A stretch of DNA of 64,000 nucleotides from an uncultured Clostridia bacterium (GTDB lineage Bacteria; Bacillota; Clostridia; UMGS1810), in NCBI GenBank assembly GCA_934463115.1, contig CAKSIN010000013.1, positions 1-64,000 of the forward strand. The letters run 5' to 3'. Below the pieces are notes generated by a model that was not told where the DNA came from, did not search any database, and saw only the letters and a program-made list of their open reading frames with translations. Numbering within the stretch: position 1 is the first letter of the stretch; each line of letters opens with the position of its first letter. The position numbers and the translations under genes are program-made. Shown here piece after piece: positions 18,470 to 28,288 of this stretch.

Positions 18470-19181
18470 TTCCATTCACCAGCTTATACAATATCCAATA
18501 AAGGGAATTGACATCGGCGGTCTTTCTCGCTTTATCAACTGCCTTTACGGCTCTGTCAACATCGCTTATCGGTACTTTAAGTTTTCCGTTCATAAGCTCC
18601 CACACAATTTCATTTCCTGTTTCAAGCATTTTTCTTCCGCCTTTCTTCTCATATGTTACATATGGCATCCTGCCGTGTTTAACCCAGTTTCTTCGGTTAT
18701 ATCCGGGTTTTGTACAATTACATGATGTAATCTGCACACCGTTTTTCCAAGCCGGTGTACATTCGACTGCAAGACCGTTTCCAATATATACACCGATGTG
18801 ATCCGGCATCCAGACAGCCTCTCCAACCTCAATATTTGAAAAATCAGTCGATATGCCTGTGCATTTTGAAATCATTCCGTTTGCACTGATATCCGGCACA
18901 CCGTTTGACGCATATTTTGCGCCGCCGTATGATTTTGATTTGTCACCGCACCAACCCCACAAAACGGCTTTTATCACATTTACGCAATCAAATCCGAATG
19001 TGCTTTCGAAAGCGGACATAATCATCTGTCGGCGCTCTGCTTTTTTGTTATATGCGTGATTCGCACAATACCGTGTTTTGTTTGCCGCTGTTAGCGGTGC
19101 GCCGAAACACCCCATAACATACAGCGTTCTGTAATTGTTTGCGATATTGATAAGTTTGTCTGCAAGTTCAATATTGTTCAT
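18462..19181 (-). CDS. Endolysin, NlpC/P60-like amidase/peptidase
   Basis: A 239-residue protein. The catalytic Cys lies in FGFDCVNVIKAVLWGW, and the His motif is DHIGVYIGNGLAVECTPAW. This is the papain-like NlpC/P60 fold seen in clostridial endolysins. The C-terminal 50 residues (VPISDVDRAVKAVDKARKTA) resemble a short wall-binding or helical repeat. It is next to two holin-type genes, so it is the likely lysis enzyme. Confidence 0.82.
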   Translation of the reverse strand: MNNIELADKLINIANNYRTLYVMGCFGAPLTAANKTRYCANHAYNKKAERRQMIMSAFESTFGFDCVNVIKAVLWGWCGDKSKSYGGAKYASNGVPDISANGMISKCTGISTDFSNIEVGEAVWMPDHIGVYIGNGLAVECTPAWKNGVQITSCNCTKPGYNRRNWVKHGRMPYVTYEKKGGRKMLETGNEIVWELMNGKLKVPISDVDRAVKAVDKARKTADVNSLYWILYKLVNGNG

Positions 19182-19193
19182 AAATCTGCCCTC

Positions 19194-19463
19194 CTATGTA
19201 ATTATTTCCCACGTTCTGACTTCTCCGTGAATCTTGTCGATAAATGAATTTCCGTGCAGCGCCTTATACGCGTCGTACAGATAAATAAAATTTTCGTATT
19301 CGTATTGCCTTATTATCCGCTTATCTTTGTTGTGGTAATATATCCGAAGCATTTCACTGCGCAACTGACACTTTGTGCCGTTTGCGAGCTTTCGAATCCA
19401 CACTATCAAAGGAATTATTATGCTGAGTACAACCGATACTTCACTAATTATTGTTTTAATCAT
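19194..19463 (-). CDS. Small membrane-anchored phage protein
   Basis: 89 residues with an N-terminal membrane helix (VVLSIIIPLIVWI) and a basic, Tyr-rich cytoplasmic tail. It lies 12 bases ahead of the endolysin. It may be a lysis regulator or a third holin-type protein; not recognised. Confidence 0.6.
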   Translation of the reverse strand: MIKTIISEVSVVLSIIIPLIVWIRKLANGTKCQLRSEMLRIYYHNKDKRIIRQYEYENFIYLYDAYKALHGNSFIDKIHGEVRTWEIIT

Positions 19464-19481
19464 TTTATGCCTCTTTCCGGA

Positions 19482-19865
19482 TTACTCCGCGGTAGATTCT
19501 GTCGTTTCCTCTGTTGACGTAGTCGGGATTACGTCGGGGATTACGTCGTCAATTATATCCTCATCAACAACGGGCACGTTTTCTTCCGACTCATCAACAA
19601 TATCGTCCTCCCAGCCGTTGAATATAGCGACCTTTGCTTTGTTATACACCTGCGTGTAAATCGGCTCGTTTTTATCCACAAGGCAATTAAATGTTTCCTT
19701 TGCAAATGCATTTCTTTCTTTGATGTCCTCGCGATTCTGCTGAATAGAAAATTCTGCCTGCGCAACGCTGTCTTTGTTGATAAACAGCGATGTAATCTGC
19801 GCGTATGCTGTGGGAACGGTGATTCCCAGTCCTCTTACATCATAATCTGTAGTTTTCAAACCCAT
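19482..19865 (-). CDS. Phage tail-region protein of unknown function
   Basis: 127 residues. The first 90 form a mixed domain (MGLKTTDYDVRGLGITVPTA...NAFAKETFNCLV). The last 30 are very acidic and Thr-rich (VVDEDIIDDVIPDVIP). AGGAGG lies just before the ATG. It sits between the spike and the lysis genes; not recognised. Confidence 0.6.
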   Translation of the reverse strand: MGLKTTDYDVRGLGITVPTAYAQITSLFINKDSVAQAEFSIQQNREDIKERNAFAKETFNCLVDKNEPIYTQVYNKAKVAIFNGWEDDIVDESEENVPVVDEDIIDDVIPDVIPTTSTEETTESTAE

Positions 19866-19879
19866 TTTGAATTCCTCCT

Positions 19880-22351
19880 TTATTCTGCGCTGGTCTGCGC
19901 CGTAATTTTACTTTCAAGCTCTGCAAAAGCCTTATTAATATCCCTGTTGTACTCTGCAACAATAACAGTGTTTGCTTCATCGCATGTTAATGTTGTGGTG
20001 GGTGACACGTTGTCTACACCGCCAGCAATACTTCCGTCTGATTCAACATAATGCGAACTACCTGATTTGTACGGCTCATATTCTGTTGCAACTGTGCCGA
20101 GTTCGAGCTGCGGACGGAATACTACGTTTGATACGGTTGTTCCGGCCGATACATATATGGCTATAATATTTACTTTAATATTGGGCGGAATTAAAACACT
20201 GCGCCCGTTTCCGGTATCAGAAAAAACAGTGGTATCTTCTGTAGCCAAATCTAATCGATATGTCGAGGCAGAGCCATTTTTCAGGCAACCTGAAAGCGTA
20301 TAATTCCCAGCCGGCAACAAAAACTTTTGTGCAGAAAAATTTAACGAATACGTTGCCGTTGCCGTAGCTGTACCATTTGCTACAACACTGCCGTCACTTT
20401 TACGTGTGAATGTTATGCCGTTCGATGTTTTAGTCGTAGAATCACCTTTGCCACTCGGAATCAAATTTTTCCCCTGTGACTTCAAAACCGCCCCCGAAAC
20501 ATCAACATAATCTACATAGGGTGTAGCAGTTGAACCAAGTTCGAGTTTGGGGCGAAATGTACAATCGGTTGCGGTTTCTTCATATGAAATTCTAACCAAA
20601 CGTATTGTTACTGTATTATCACCTTTTGCGTCGTCATAAGTTACTTTGAATGTCTTAATGGCATCAGCCGCTCCCACATTAGCTAACAACCTATTTGTGC
20701 TGCTAAAAACCCTTATTTTGTCATGCGCGCCCAAATCACCCTCATAAGATATCGTATAATACGTGTCTGACTGTACATTCACTTTACCAAGTATAACGTC
20801 TGAATAGATATAATCGGTACTAACGTTTCCACTTACAGTAATAACCCTATCTTCATTTACAGTAAAAGTAACACCATTCTTTGTAACACTACCAACACCA
20901 TTGTTAGTAGTTAAATAAGTATACGGAAACGGTATCAGATTCTCACTCTGTACATGGACATTCATATTATGAGAAACAGGTGATACGTCATCTATCCTTA
21001 CTACAGAACCTGTTTTTTTGCCTTTTAGAGCGTTGGAAAGGGCGCTTACACTTTCATAAACAGCATTCACTGACGGATACTGCGAATAAGTGTTAACTTC
21101 TCCTGACGATGGTACAATACTTTGCGCCATTTCCGATGTACGTTGATACAAATCTGGCAAATTACTAAACTCAATCGCAGTGCTTTCCATAACATTCTGC
21201 AAAGCTTTCGCGCTTGGATATTGCTCGTCTGTTAAAGGAGTACTAATTTCAACCGATGAAACCATATTAGATATACCTTGCTTCTTATCAAGTTCGGTTT
21301 TTACCATGGTGGTATTTGCTTTTTCTGAAAGTTTGTCGCCGTTTCGGGTTGCTACATCACCGTAAAACCACCCATTACCAGCCCAATCGAGAGTGTATGC
21401 GTTGGAACGATGCGCATCTCCCGATCCGTTTCCAACGATAACAGCATACTTATTTTCGGTATCTACTTTATTGTAACCGCCCTGCACGTGCTGATGATTA
21501 CCATTTGCTATTGTACCTTCACCTTCCGAGTGAGAAGCATAACCTTTTGCTTGTGTACCGTCGCCTTCTGAGTGAGAGAAATCACCATTTGCTGCAGTAT
21601 TAATACCTTCTGAGTGAGCGCCATAGCCATTTGCTGTGGTACTTGCACCTTCTGAGTGAGAAGCATAGCCATTTGCTATGGTACCTGCACCTTCTGAGTG
21701 AGAGACATTACCGTTTGCTGTGGTACTTGAACCTTCTGAGTGAGAAGCATTGCCATTTGCTGTGGTGTCGTATCCAGCAGCATGAGCGATTTCCCCATTT
21801 GCTATTGTGTCTACTCCCTCGGCATGTCCTGCGTAACTCGCTTCCGTATTTTTACCTTCAGTATGTGCATATCTACCATTGGCACGTGTATTCTTTCCGC
21901 TTGCATGTGAATTGTCGCCAGCAGCTATACAGTTTTCACCCTCGGCAAATGCATTGAAACCAAAATCAGTTGTTCCGCAATTTGGCTTCGCGGGTACCCT
22001 GAACAAGTTTGAACTGTTCGGCTCCTCTGCATGATATTTATCTACGATTACAGTACTGTTATTTATCGCTGTAATTTTACCGTAGTTATCATAATTGGCT
22101 TTAAGTTTGAGACTAAACACATCTCCAACGGCTAATCCTTCAACGCTATCCAAAGTGTAAGCCTTGTTAGTGTCATCAAAAGCCGTAATATTAAAGCATT
22201 TTGAACCGGCTATCGTATTTTTACCGAGCGACATAGCACCGTCAGACAAAACGGTCGCTCCCGGCACATGCATTCCGCCGTTATCTGCTTTATTAATCAG
22301 CTGTTCGACTTTTGGTTTTGATACATTTCCTTTCACTATCACCACCCCCAT
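19880..22351 (-). CDS. Tail spike/fibre with YadA-head-type repeats
   Basis: A 823-residue protein. Residues about 125-290 are a run of roughly 14-residue repeats of the form NGxASHSEGxxTxA, the Hep/Hag (YadA head) left-handed parallel beta-roll. They end in GGYNKVDTENKYAVIVGNG, then a peptidase-G2-like stretch (AHRSNAYTLDWAGNGWFYGDV). The remainder has helical coiled-coil spacers (330-440) and two related beta-sandwich carbohydrate-binding-like units, each starting with SQGKNLIP/SENLIPF-type sequence and ending FRPxLELGxxATPY/EY. Most likely the trimeric receptor-binding spike. Some spikes of this type self-cleave, but no cleavage site can be named here. Confidence 0.82.
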   Translation of the reverse strand: MGVVIVKGNVSKPKVEQLINKADNGGMHVPGATVLSDGAMSLGKNTIAGSKCFNITAFDDTNKAYTLDSVEGLAVGDVFSLKLKANYDNYGKITAINNSTVIVDKYHAEEPNSSNLFRVPAKPNCGTTDFGFNAFAEGENCIAAGDNSHASGKNTRANGRYAHTEGKNTEASYAGHAEGVDTIANGEIAHAAGYDTTANGNASHSEGSSTTANGNVSHSEGAGTIANGYASHSEGASTTANGYGAHSEGINTAANGDFSHSEGDGTQAKGYASHSEGEGTIANGNHQHVQGGYNKVDTENKYAVIVGNGSGDAHRSNAYTLDWAGNGWFYGDVATRNGDKLSEKANTTMVKTELDKKQGISNMVSSVEISTPLTDEQYPSAKALQNVMESTAIEFSNLPDLYQRTSEMAQSIVPSSGEVNTYSQYPSVNAVYESVSALSNALKGKKTGSVVRIDDVSPVSHNMNVHVQSENLIPFPYTYLTTNNGVGSVTKNGVTFTVNEDRVITVSGNVSTDYIYSDVILGKVNVQSDTYYTISYEGDLGAHDKIRVFSSTNRLLANVGAADAIKTFKVTYDDAKGDNTVTIRLVRISYEETATDCTFRPKLELGSTATPYVDYVDVSGAVLKSQGKNLIPSGKGDSTTKTSNGITFTRKSDGSVVANGTATATATYSLNFSAQKFLLPAGNYTLSGCLKNGSASTYRLDLATEDTTVFSDTGNGRSVLIPPNIKVNIIAIYVSAGTTVSNVVFRPQLELGTVATEYEPYKSGSSHYVESDGSIAGGVDNVSPTTTLTCDEANTVIVAEYNRDINKAFAELESKITAQTSAE
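21480..21900 (-). repeat. 42-bp tandem repeats coding YadA-head-like motifs
   Basis: About ten degenerate 42-bp units, each coding a 14-residue HSEG/ANG motif of the spike. Neighbouring units share long identical stretches, so unit number could change by recombination. Confidence 0.75.
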
Positions 22352-22657
22352 TTAACAAAAGATAGCCCGTATGATTATGTTACACTTCGCCGAGCCGTTT
22401 ACAATTTTGATAGCCGACACTGTTTTATTGATATCATCGCCCTCGGCTATTTTCTGCCAAAGCGCCGCAGCACTTTCCGGCTTAGCCGACAGAGTTCCGT
22501 ATAACTCAACATCACCGTCGGTCTGCCAACCGATATCATTTACCCCTCTTTTATTCGGAGATACCGGAGGCATTTTGAGTATTACCGTTTCGTTCGCTTC
22601 GAGAGTCCGCTCAAAGATGTAATTGAACGCATTTGTTGTTCTTTCAAATTTTTCCAT
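22352..22657 (-). CDS. Small phage tail-appendage protein
   Basis: 101 residues, start ATG at 22657 with GGAGTG upstream. Beta-rich, with ETVILKMPPVSPNKRGVNDI and WQKIAEGDDINKTVSAIKIV. It probably forms a small jelly-roll or adaptor next to the spike. Not recognised. Confidence 0.6.
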   Translation of the reverse strand: MEKFERTTNAFNYIFERTLEANETVILKMPPVSPNKRGVNDIGWQTDGDVELYGTLSAKPESAAALWQKIAEGDDINKTVSAIKIVNGSAKCNIIIRAIFC

Positions 22658-22661
22658 TGAT

Positions 22662-22985
22662 TTACACTCCTTTTGATAACTGAATTTCGGCACTCGTCAT
22701 GTCGGGATTGCTTGAATGACGTATAACCAGCGATGTAACCGTATCGTAGCCGGATATTGTGTAGCTTTCGGTTATGCTTTCCGACTCCTCAATAAATTCC
22801 AGAGTACTCACATTTTCTTTCGTGAGAAGCTCGTCCAATTCAGACGATGTTGTTTCTCCGTTCATGCGAAATGTAAGAACCCAACCTGCCGGAACCAATG
22901 CCCCGGCATTTGTTTTGAACAACTTTTGTTCTGCCGGAGCAGAACAATCTTTCTTTGTTCCGTTTGCAAACTTAACTTTCATCAT
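22662..22985 (-). CDS. Phage protein of unknown function, tail module
   Basis: 107 residues, mostly beta (KVKFANGTKKDC...SELDELLTKENVSTLEFIEE). It lies 4 bases upstream of the next small tail gene and 20 bases after the 455-residue fibre protein. Likely a small tail-tip or chaperone protein; not recognised. Confidence 0.6.
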   Translation of the reverse strand: MMKVKFANGTKKDCSAPAEQKLFKTNAGALVPAGWVLTFRMNGETTSSELDELLTKENVSTLEFIEESESITESYTISGYDTVTSLVIRHSSNPDMTSAEIQLSKGV

Positions 22986-23005
22986 AAATCATCTCCTTGC
23001 GTATT

Positions 23006-24373
23006 TTAAATTGAATCAATCCAATTGTTTATACATTGCGTCAATGTTAAAAAATCACTTCCAATAACCTTGTCGCCTTTTGCTTTATCCGATATTTCGG
23101 TGCTTATGTGCGAATCTATATTGAGTTTAAGCGAATTAAACCTTACAGCAGTGATGGTTTTGTCAACCGATGACATCTTTGTACTGTTAAAACTTAAATA
23201 TGTACTGTCCCAGCTTTCGCCGAGTTCGTCAAGCACAGCTTTTACTTTGTCTGCAATATCATTCCATACCGAATACGCAAAAAGACTTACGGTCTTTCGG
23301 TTATCCAAAGCGTATTTGGCATTTTGCGTTTCTTCTGCCGCGGCGTTTCCGTTTGATATATTCCAATCCCATTTTTCAATATTTCCGACGATAGGTTTCT
23401 GCGGAGGCTCAATATGCAGCCGAATGTTTCCGGCTACATCGCCGGCATGCTGGCGAACCCATACATAGTACTGCGTAAGCGCGGAAACGTCATGTGTTAT
23501 GCAAAAGTTACTCCCGTCTCCGCTGTCGTCATCTTCGGCGATATATGCCGTAGGGTATCCGCTATCTTTCCAACCTGATGTTGTTCCCAAATATCCACGG
23601 GTATCAATCGCGCCCATTGTGTATATCTTTGCTGTGCCGCCGTATGTAAATGAGACAGCGTATCGCCTGAGTTCATACAAACCAAGGTCAATTTGTGTTA
23701 CAAAGGAATCAGTACCCAACAATCCGATATCATCATCTATGCATGTCCAGTTCGGAAGAACCGTGTCTTTTTTGCCCTCTGCACGTATGAATATATCCTT
23801 TTCCTCGGTATAGACAAACGGATTATCTTCACTGTACTGTACAGTGGCTGTTGTGCTCCCTACTCTGTACACCCACCGCACAAACGAACATCTGGTGTCC
23901 GGTGTAGCTGTAAATGTCAGATTGCCCGACATTCCGCTTTTCCTTATCTGTCCGTCACCGTAGTTCAATGTGTAATCGGCGTATCTGCTGCTTATATCTG
24001 TTTGCTGTATTGTTTCATCGTTTGCATAGCACGTAAATGCAAATGTATCAGAGAGTGTTTTAAATGTCGCTTTAAGCGGCGGATTTGTGAGCAATTCATT
24101 TGTATCTTCAACGCGTATGTAACAGGACAAATAATACGTTGTATTTGGCTCAAGTCCGTATTGTTCCGTATCCCAATACACACCCATAAGGTCGGCAGAA
24201 TTTGTTTTTAATCTCCACGCTATGTGATGCTCGTAATCGCTTTCCGTAGGGTAACCGCTCTGCTTTATGTACACTCTTATCATTCTGTTTCCGCCGCCCC
24301 ACGAGGTATCGAGGTTATCAATTGTTACATGACATCCGGATGAGGTAATATCGGAAACAACAATTCTTGCCAT
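23006..24373 (-). CDS. Tail appendage/host-contact protein with fibronectin-like domain
   Basis: A 455-residue protein. Residues 1-110 resemble a fibronectin type III-like fold (TWGGGNRMIRVYI...LEPNTTYYLSCYIRV). Residues 110-200 form an immunoglobulin-like or bacterial-repeat domain (YTLNYGDGQIRKSG...TATPDTRCSFVRWVY). Residues 200-330 are a beta-sandwich, and the C-terminus has a helical segment. It is likely exposed on the tail and contacts the cell surface. The exact role is unknown. Confidence 0.65.
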   Translation of the reverse strand: MARIVVSDITSSGCHVTIDNLDTSWGGGNRMIRVYIKQSGYPTESDYEHHIAWRLKTNSADLMGVYWDTEQYGLEPNTTYYLSCYIRVEDTNELLTNPPLKATFKTLSDTFAFTCYANDETIQQTDISSRYADYTLNYGDGQIRKSGMSGNLTFTATPDTRCSFVRWVYRVGSTTATVQYSEDNPFVYTEEKDIFIRAEGKKDTVLPNWTCIDDDIGLLGTDSFVTQIDLGLYELRRYAVSFTYGGTAKIYTMGAIDTRGYLGTTSGWKDSGYPTAYIAEDDDSGDGSNFCITHDVSALTQYYVWVRQHAGDVAGNIRLHIEPPQKPIVGNIEKWDWNISNGNAAAEETQNAKYALDNRKTVSLFAYSVWNDIADKVKAVLDELGESWDSTYLSFNSTKMSSVDKTITAVRFNSLKLNIDSHISTEISDKAKGDKVIGSDFLTLTQCINNWIDSI

Positions 24374-24389
24374 AAGCGTCTACACCCCT

Positions 24390-25541
24390 TTATCCAAACA
24401 CCGCAGCCGGCGCGTTATTGCCCCATACGATTTTGGTACAGTTTGCAAAATCCCATTTGCCTTTGGCAAAGTATGTTTGCGAATCCTGGTTATATCCGGC
24501 ATAATTAACTCCGTATGAGTAAAAATTTACCGCATTAAGGTCATTCCTTACACCCCATATGCAATTGCTGCTTGTTGTATATGTCGTATCTGTTGCATTT
24601 GAATTAAATATTCCGAAATCGCCTATATTTCCGGTAAGCTTTGCGAAATACATACCCGTATATCCTTTTGCATACAGCTTAGTGCATGCAAGGTTTTCCG
24701 TCTGAACATATTCAGCGTTTATGTATATTTGATTTTCATCATTTACAAAAGCGGCAAATATGCCCTGCGCAGCTCCGCTGTCGGTTAAGGCGTCAAAAAC
24801 GCTTTCCGGTGTGACATCGGCATTGTTTCCGTCACTGCCCACAATCTTTGTGGATGTGTTCCAGGTTACTCCGCCGTCAAAACTCATTTGCATGTACATG
24901 TCGCCGTCTATCATGGTGTTGTGCCAATTGTAATTATCCGGCGAATATCGCGTCTTTACCGGTGAATTTTCCATATCCCAAGTGACATTTCCGCTTAATT
25001 TCAGATTTCTTGTAACAACTGCGTTTCCGTCTATAACAACATTTCCTTTAAGGCTGAACCCGTCGGACGTCTGATTAAACACGGTGTAAATACTATCGCC
25101 ACTTATCGGCTCCCAGCCGTTTATAACGCTGTTGAAATAATAGTAAATCTCACTCAAAACATCTCCGCTTGAATTTTTGCTTTGCACTACATATATCTTC
25201 CCTGTGTCTGTTGCATTTCGTATATCGTCTATCGGCTCGGCATTTTTTATGTCGGCAATCCGGCTTACAACCGATTGAACTGACTCGGCGGTTTGCTTTA
25301 TTGTTGAATACTGTCCGAGGTCTTTTTTTGATACTGCGCTTTCAATTTTTTCGGCAGTGATTTTAAGCTGGCTTTTCATTTTGCCTTGTTCAACACAAAA
25401 TTGTTTGCTGAAATTGTCGCTGTCAAGATTTGATATAGCGTCGTCATATCTTCTTTTAAACATCTCAAGTCCGTCGCGAAGTGCTCTGACTTCTTCTCTA
25501 AGCTGCTTGAAATTCATTTTTTCTATATCGTCCTCATACAT
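24390..25541 (-). CDS. Tail fibre/adaptor protein with N-terminal coiled coil
   Basis: A 383-residue protein, ATG at 25541 after GGGCGGTGA. Residues 1-100 are a helical coiled coil (LREEVRALRDGLEMFKRR...KITAEKIESAVSKK) like the connector region of siphovirus and podovirus tail-fibre proteins. Then follow beta-rich domains (GDMYMQMSFDGGVTWN, TGNIGDFGIFNS). It overlaps the upstream beta-propeller gene by 8 bases. A structural adaptor carrying the spike is likely. Confidence 0.65.
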   Translation of the reverse strand: MYEDDIEKMNFKQLREEVRALRDGLEMFKRRYDDAISNLDSDNFSKQFCVEQGKMKSQLKITAEKIESAVSKKDLGQYSTIKQTAESVQSVVSRIADIKNAEPIDDIRNATDTGKIYVVQSKNSSGDVLSEIYYYFNSVINGWEPISGDSIYTVFNQTSDGFSLKGNVVIDGNAVVTRNLKLSGNVTWDMENSPVKTRYSPDNYNWHNTMIDGDMYMQMSFDGGVTWNTSTKIVGSDGNNADVTPESVFDALTDSGAAQGIFAAFVNDENQIYINAEYVQTENLACTKLYAKGYTGMYFAKLTGNIGDFGIFNSNATDTTYTTSSNCIWGVRNDLNAVNFYSYGVNYAGYNQDSQTYFAKGKWDFANCTKIVWGNNAPAAVFG

Positions 25542-27255
25542 ACAAATCACCGCCCTGTTCAATGCATAACTCAAGTTCATAGACTTTTACGTAATATCTT
25601 CCCTCAATGTGAAGCTTTATTCCGTAGTTTGCGGTTTGGCGCGGTTTGACGCGTATGGGTTTTAATCCGTACCCCTTGCCTGCGCTTGTGTAAACGTGGT
25701 GCGACTTGTTTTCATCAAACACCTCGTTGTCATACAATATATACACATCCAGCTCGGAGCCTTCCGGTATCAAAGCAAGCATTTGAATCTTCCTGATATG
25801 CTTGATATCAACAGTTTCGTTTGTAATAAGGTCAGTTTCCGACACCCAGTGAGATGTGTATTTTCCAGAGTCAAGTCTCCATATTGAACCTGCGTTATCA
25901 AGCGCATACATACCTTTTTTATTATTAGCAAATCCAACCATGGGTACTATTGCGTCAAGTTCGGACCAATAACCGTTGTACGTGTCATATACATACAAAT
26001 GATTGCTTGCATTTTCGTCGCTAAAACTTATGTAATAATTTCTGCCGTCGCTTCCGCTTGTTACATTCTCAAATCTTTTAACATTAAGAACATCACTTAT
26101 TATTCGCGGGTTTGAACCGGTATAGATTTTAACCGCATCATCCGAGACAAATATCAATTTCCCGTCAACTTCCTGTATGCTGCTGTTACTTACAGCTCCC
26201 TCAGCGTAAATATCATGTATGCGAAATGGATTTTTTGTGCTGTATATTTCATGCATAAAATCATGTTTGAAACATACGATATGCCCTTGATAGTTTGTTA
26301 TCCCCTTGAAATCACCGTCTGCCTTTGTGTTTGACTGTGCTGTTGAGCACCAGGCGTTGCTTTCGTTGTATTCGTTCACGGTGTCCATATTCCAATTGGA
26401 GTAATCATTAAATCCGCTCGCATATACCCTGTCTTTGGATACACCGAACAAACGCGAAAGATGCACCGTTGCATACTCAATGTCCGGAAATGCCGGAGGG
26501 ACGCAAATTTTCCAACCGCTGTTGTCACTATCCTCATCATCTTCAACATAGCGATATACCGCCGCACCATACAGTGTGTCTGCTGCTTTGGCAGCCTCGC
26601 TTGTATTTTTGTAGTAATAGCTGTGATTTGCTGTTTCCGGCGGAAAATACGGCTCTGTGTCGTTGCAATATTCTCTGATATCAACGCTGAGTTTATCAAT
26701 TGTAATATTGTCATTGTCGATATCGAAGTTCATTGCCAGCTTGTCCGGGAATATAAGCAGCCTTTTTGTATAGCCGCCTTGCGTAGGATCCGTCGGTGCG
26801 TCGTACCGGTTAAACTGAACCACGCATCGCGGATATTCATCGGCTTTGCCTGCTCCTTTAGCTTTCAAAACACCGGTATAGACTTTTGTCATGTAGTTAT
26901 CCGAATCTTTCGGAATTTCCCCATTTTCGTCAAGCGGCAAATAATCAAGCTTTATGCTGCCGCCGTCGCGGTATATAACTATGATGAAATCATCAAATCC
27001 AAACAAACCTATCGGATTTGCATACCCCCACTGCCCGCTTTTTTGTCTTCCGCTTGCCATATAAAGGCTTTGCGCCGGAACAAGGTGCGGATATTCCGCT
27101 GTTGAAACATCGAGCGCCGTTGTCATCATACCGGTATCGACTGTTTGCTTAAGATTCAAACCGCTCCATGCTCTTTTTGTCATTTTGTAATACTTTCTGC
27201 CGGACGGCAGCGGCATCTGCAAATATTCAAGTTTGCTATCATCTTTCTTTGCCAT
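25534..27255 (-). CDS. Beta-propeller tail plug/nozzle protein (P22 gp10-like)
   Basis: A 573-residue protein, ATG at 27255 after AGGCGGTG. It shows repeated propeller-blade motifs: GANPIGLFGFDDFIIVIYRDG, KRLLIFPDKLAMNF, FKGITNYQGHIVCFKHDFMHE, GKLIFVSDDAVKIYTG and YNGYWSELDAIVPMVGF. This pattern is typical of the gp10-type plug or nozzle protein of short-tailed phages. It follows two head-completion genes and precedes the tail fibres, as expected for a podovirus. No tape measure is present. Confidence 0.72.
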   Translation of the reverse strand: MAKKDDSKLEYLQMPLPSGRKYYKMTKRAWSGLNLKQTVDTGMMTTALDVSTAEYPHLVPAQSLYMASGRQKSGQWGYANPIGLFGFDDFIIVIYRDGGSIKLDYLPLDENGEIPKDSDNYMTKVYTGVLKAKGAGKADEYPRCVVQFNRYDAPTDPTQGGYTKRLLIFPDKLAMNFDIDNDNITIDKLSVDIREYCNDTEPYFPPETANHSYYYKNTSEAAKAADTLYGAAVYRYVEDDEDSDNSGWKICVPPAFPDIEYATVHLSRLFGVSKDRVYASGFNDYSNWNMDTVNEYNESNAWCSTAQSNTKADGDFKGITNYQGHIVCFKHDFMHEIYSTKNPFRIHDIYAEGAVSNSSIQEVDGKLIFVSDDAVKIYTGSNPRIISDVLNVKRFENVTSGSDGRNYYISFSDENASNHLYVYDTYNGYWSELDAIVPMVGFANNKKGMYALDNAGSIWRLDSGKYTSHWVSETDLITNETVDIKHIRKIQMLALIPEGSELDVYILYDNEVFDENKSHHVYTSAGKGYGLKPIRVKPRQTANYGIKLHIEGRYYVKVYELELCIEQGGDLYV

Positions 27256-27269
27256 TTTTTCACCGCCTG

Positions 27270-27863
27270 TCATATACCAAACGACGCCTGCCGTTGAGCA
27301 ACCCAATTTTTAAAAGTCTCAAGCAACACATTGTAATCATTAATCCACTTTGCCGCAAGTGAATCTTCGTTGGCTATTTTATACGCTTCTCCGCGCAGCT
27401 TTGATGTAACGAGGTCTATAAATTCTATCGGCAGCATTATATTTTGAGTGTCATCTGTTTTTATTTTCGGACGGATATTGTATATAACCCGAATATCCGC
27501 ATCACCGTCCATTAAATTAAATTCAAGATTGCCGTTGTTATTGAAGTATGAATTTTCAAATATAACACCGCTCGCGAGATTGGTTTTAATAAGCTGAACG
27601 CCGTTGGCATAAACCGTCACAATATCTTCAAACCGAAACGGCTCGGCACCCGATATATCAGACTTTGGCAGTGTAATACTGCGCTTTGGCATCATAATGT
27701 TTTCCTCGTATTCACATTGCTGCTGTATAATCTCGGAATAAAGCAGCTGTTCGATAGAATTAATCCACCGGATATATACCTTGTCACCTATAGGATAGGC
27801 AATATCGGCTTCGTCTCTTATCTGTGATATTATTTGTTTTACTGTAATTCCGCTGTCGAACAT
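27270..27863 (-). CDS. Head-tail adaptor/completion protein
   Basis: A 197-residue protein, ATG at 27863 with GGAGTGGTG. An N-terminal helix (ITVKQIISQIRDEADI) leads to PIGDKVYIRWINSIEQLLYSEIIQQQ, common in phage adaptor proteins of this genome position. Beta strands follow, then helices LRGEAYKIANEDSLAAKWINDYNVLLETF. Position after the capsid gene supports a head-completion role. Confidence 0.65.
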   Translation of the reverse strand: MFDSGITVKQIISQIRDEADIAYPIGDKVYIRWINSIEQLLYSEIIQQQCEYEENIMMPKRSITLPKSDISGAEPFRFEDIVTVYANGVQLIKTNLASGVIFENSYFNNNGNLEFNLMDGDADIRVIYNIRPKIKTDDTQNIMLPIEFIDLVTSKLRGEAYKIANEDSLAAKWINDYNVLLETFKNWVAQRQASFGI

Positions 27864-27864
27864 A

Positions 27865-28200
27865 TCACCACTCCATCCTTTTAACCTTGCGGCATTTTGC
27901 GTTATCATTCCAGTATTTGAGATATGCATTGCGGGATTTTCTGAGAAATTCCGACTTGTATGCATCACCGCCGCCTGCCAAATAGAGTATATTGTCTACG
28001 ATTGAATTGTGATACAGCGGCAAGACAACATTGTCCTGCGTAACATTGCTCGCATTCACATACTCCTTTGAGTCCTCGATAACGAACGGATTGTACATAG
28101 CAACAAGTTCATTCACCGTATCATCAAATAAATTAAAGAAACGGCGCTGTTCCAGCGGCATAGTCAGATTTACTTTTTCGTAGATATCTAATATAGACAT
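27865..28200 (-). CDS. Head-completion/connector protein
   Basis: 111 residues, all helical (MSILDIYEKVNLTMPLEQRRFFNLFDD, SEFLRKSRNAYLKYWND). It is placed directly after the major capsid gene and its stop abuts the next start. It resembles small connector (gp4/gp6-like) proteins, but only by size and position. Confidence 0.65.
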   Translation of the reverse strand: MSILDIYEKVNLTMPLEQRRFFNLFDDTVNELVAMYNPFVIEDSKEYVNASNVTQDNVVLPLYHNSIVDNILYLAGGGDAYKSEFLRKSRNAYLKYWNDNAKCRKVKRMEW

Positions 28201-28288
28201 ATAAATACCACCCGTATTATAAATTGTTCAGCAAGTGCCATTTTCTCCGCGCGGCCGTATAGCCGCACAGAGAAAGACTTTTTTGCGC

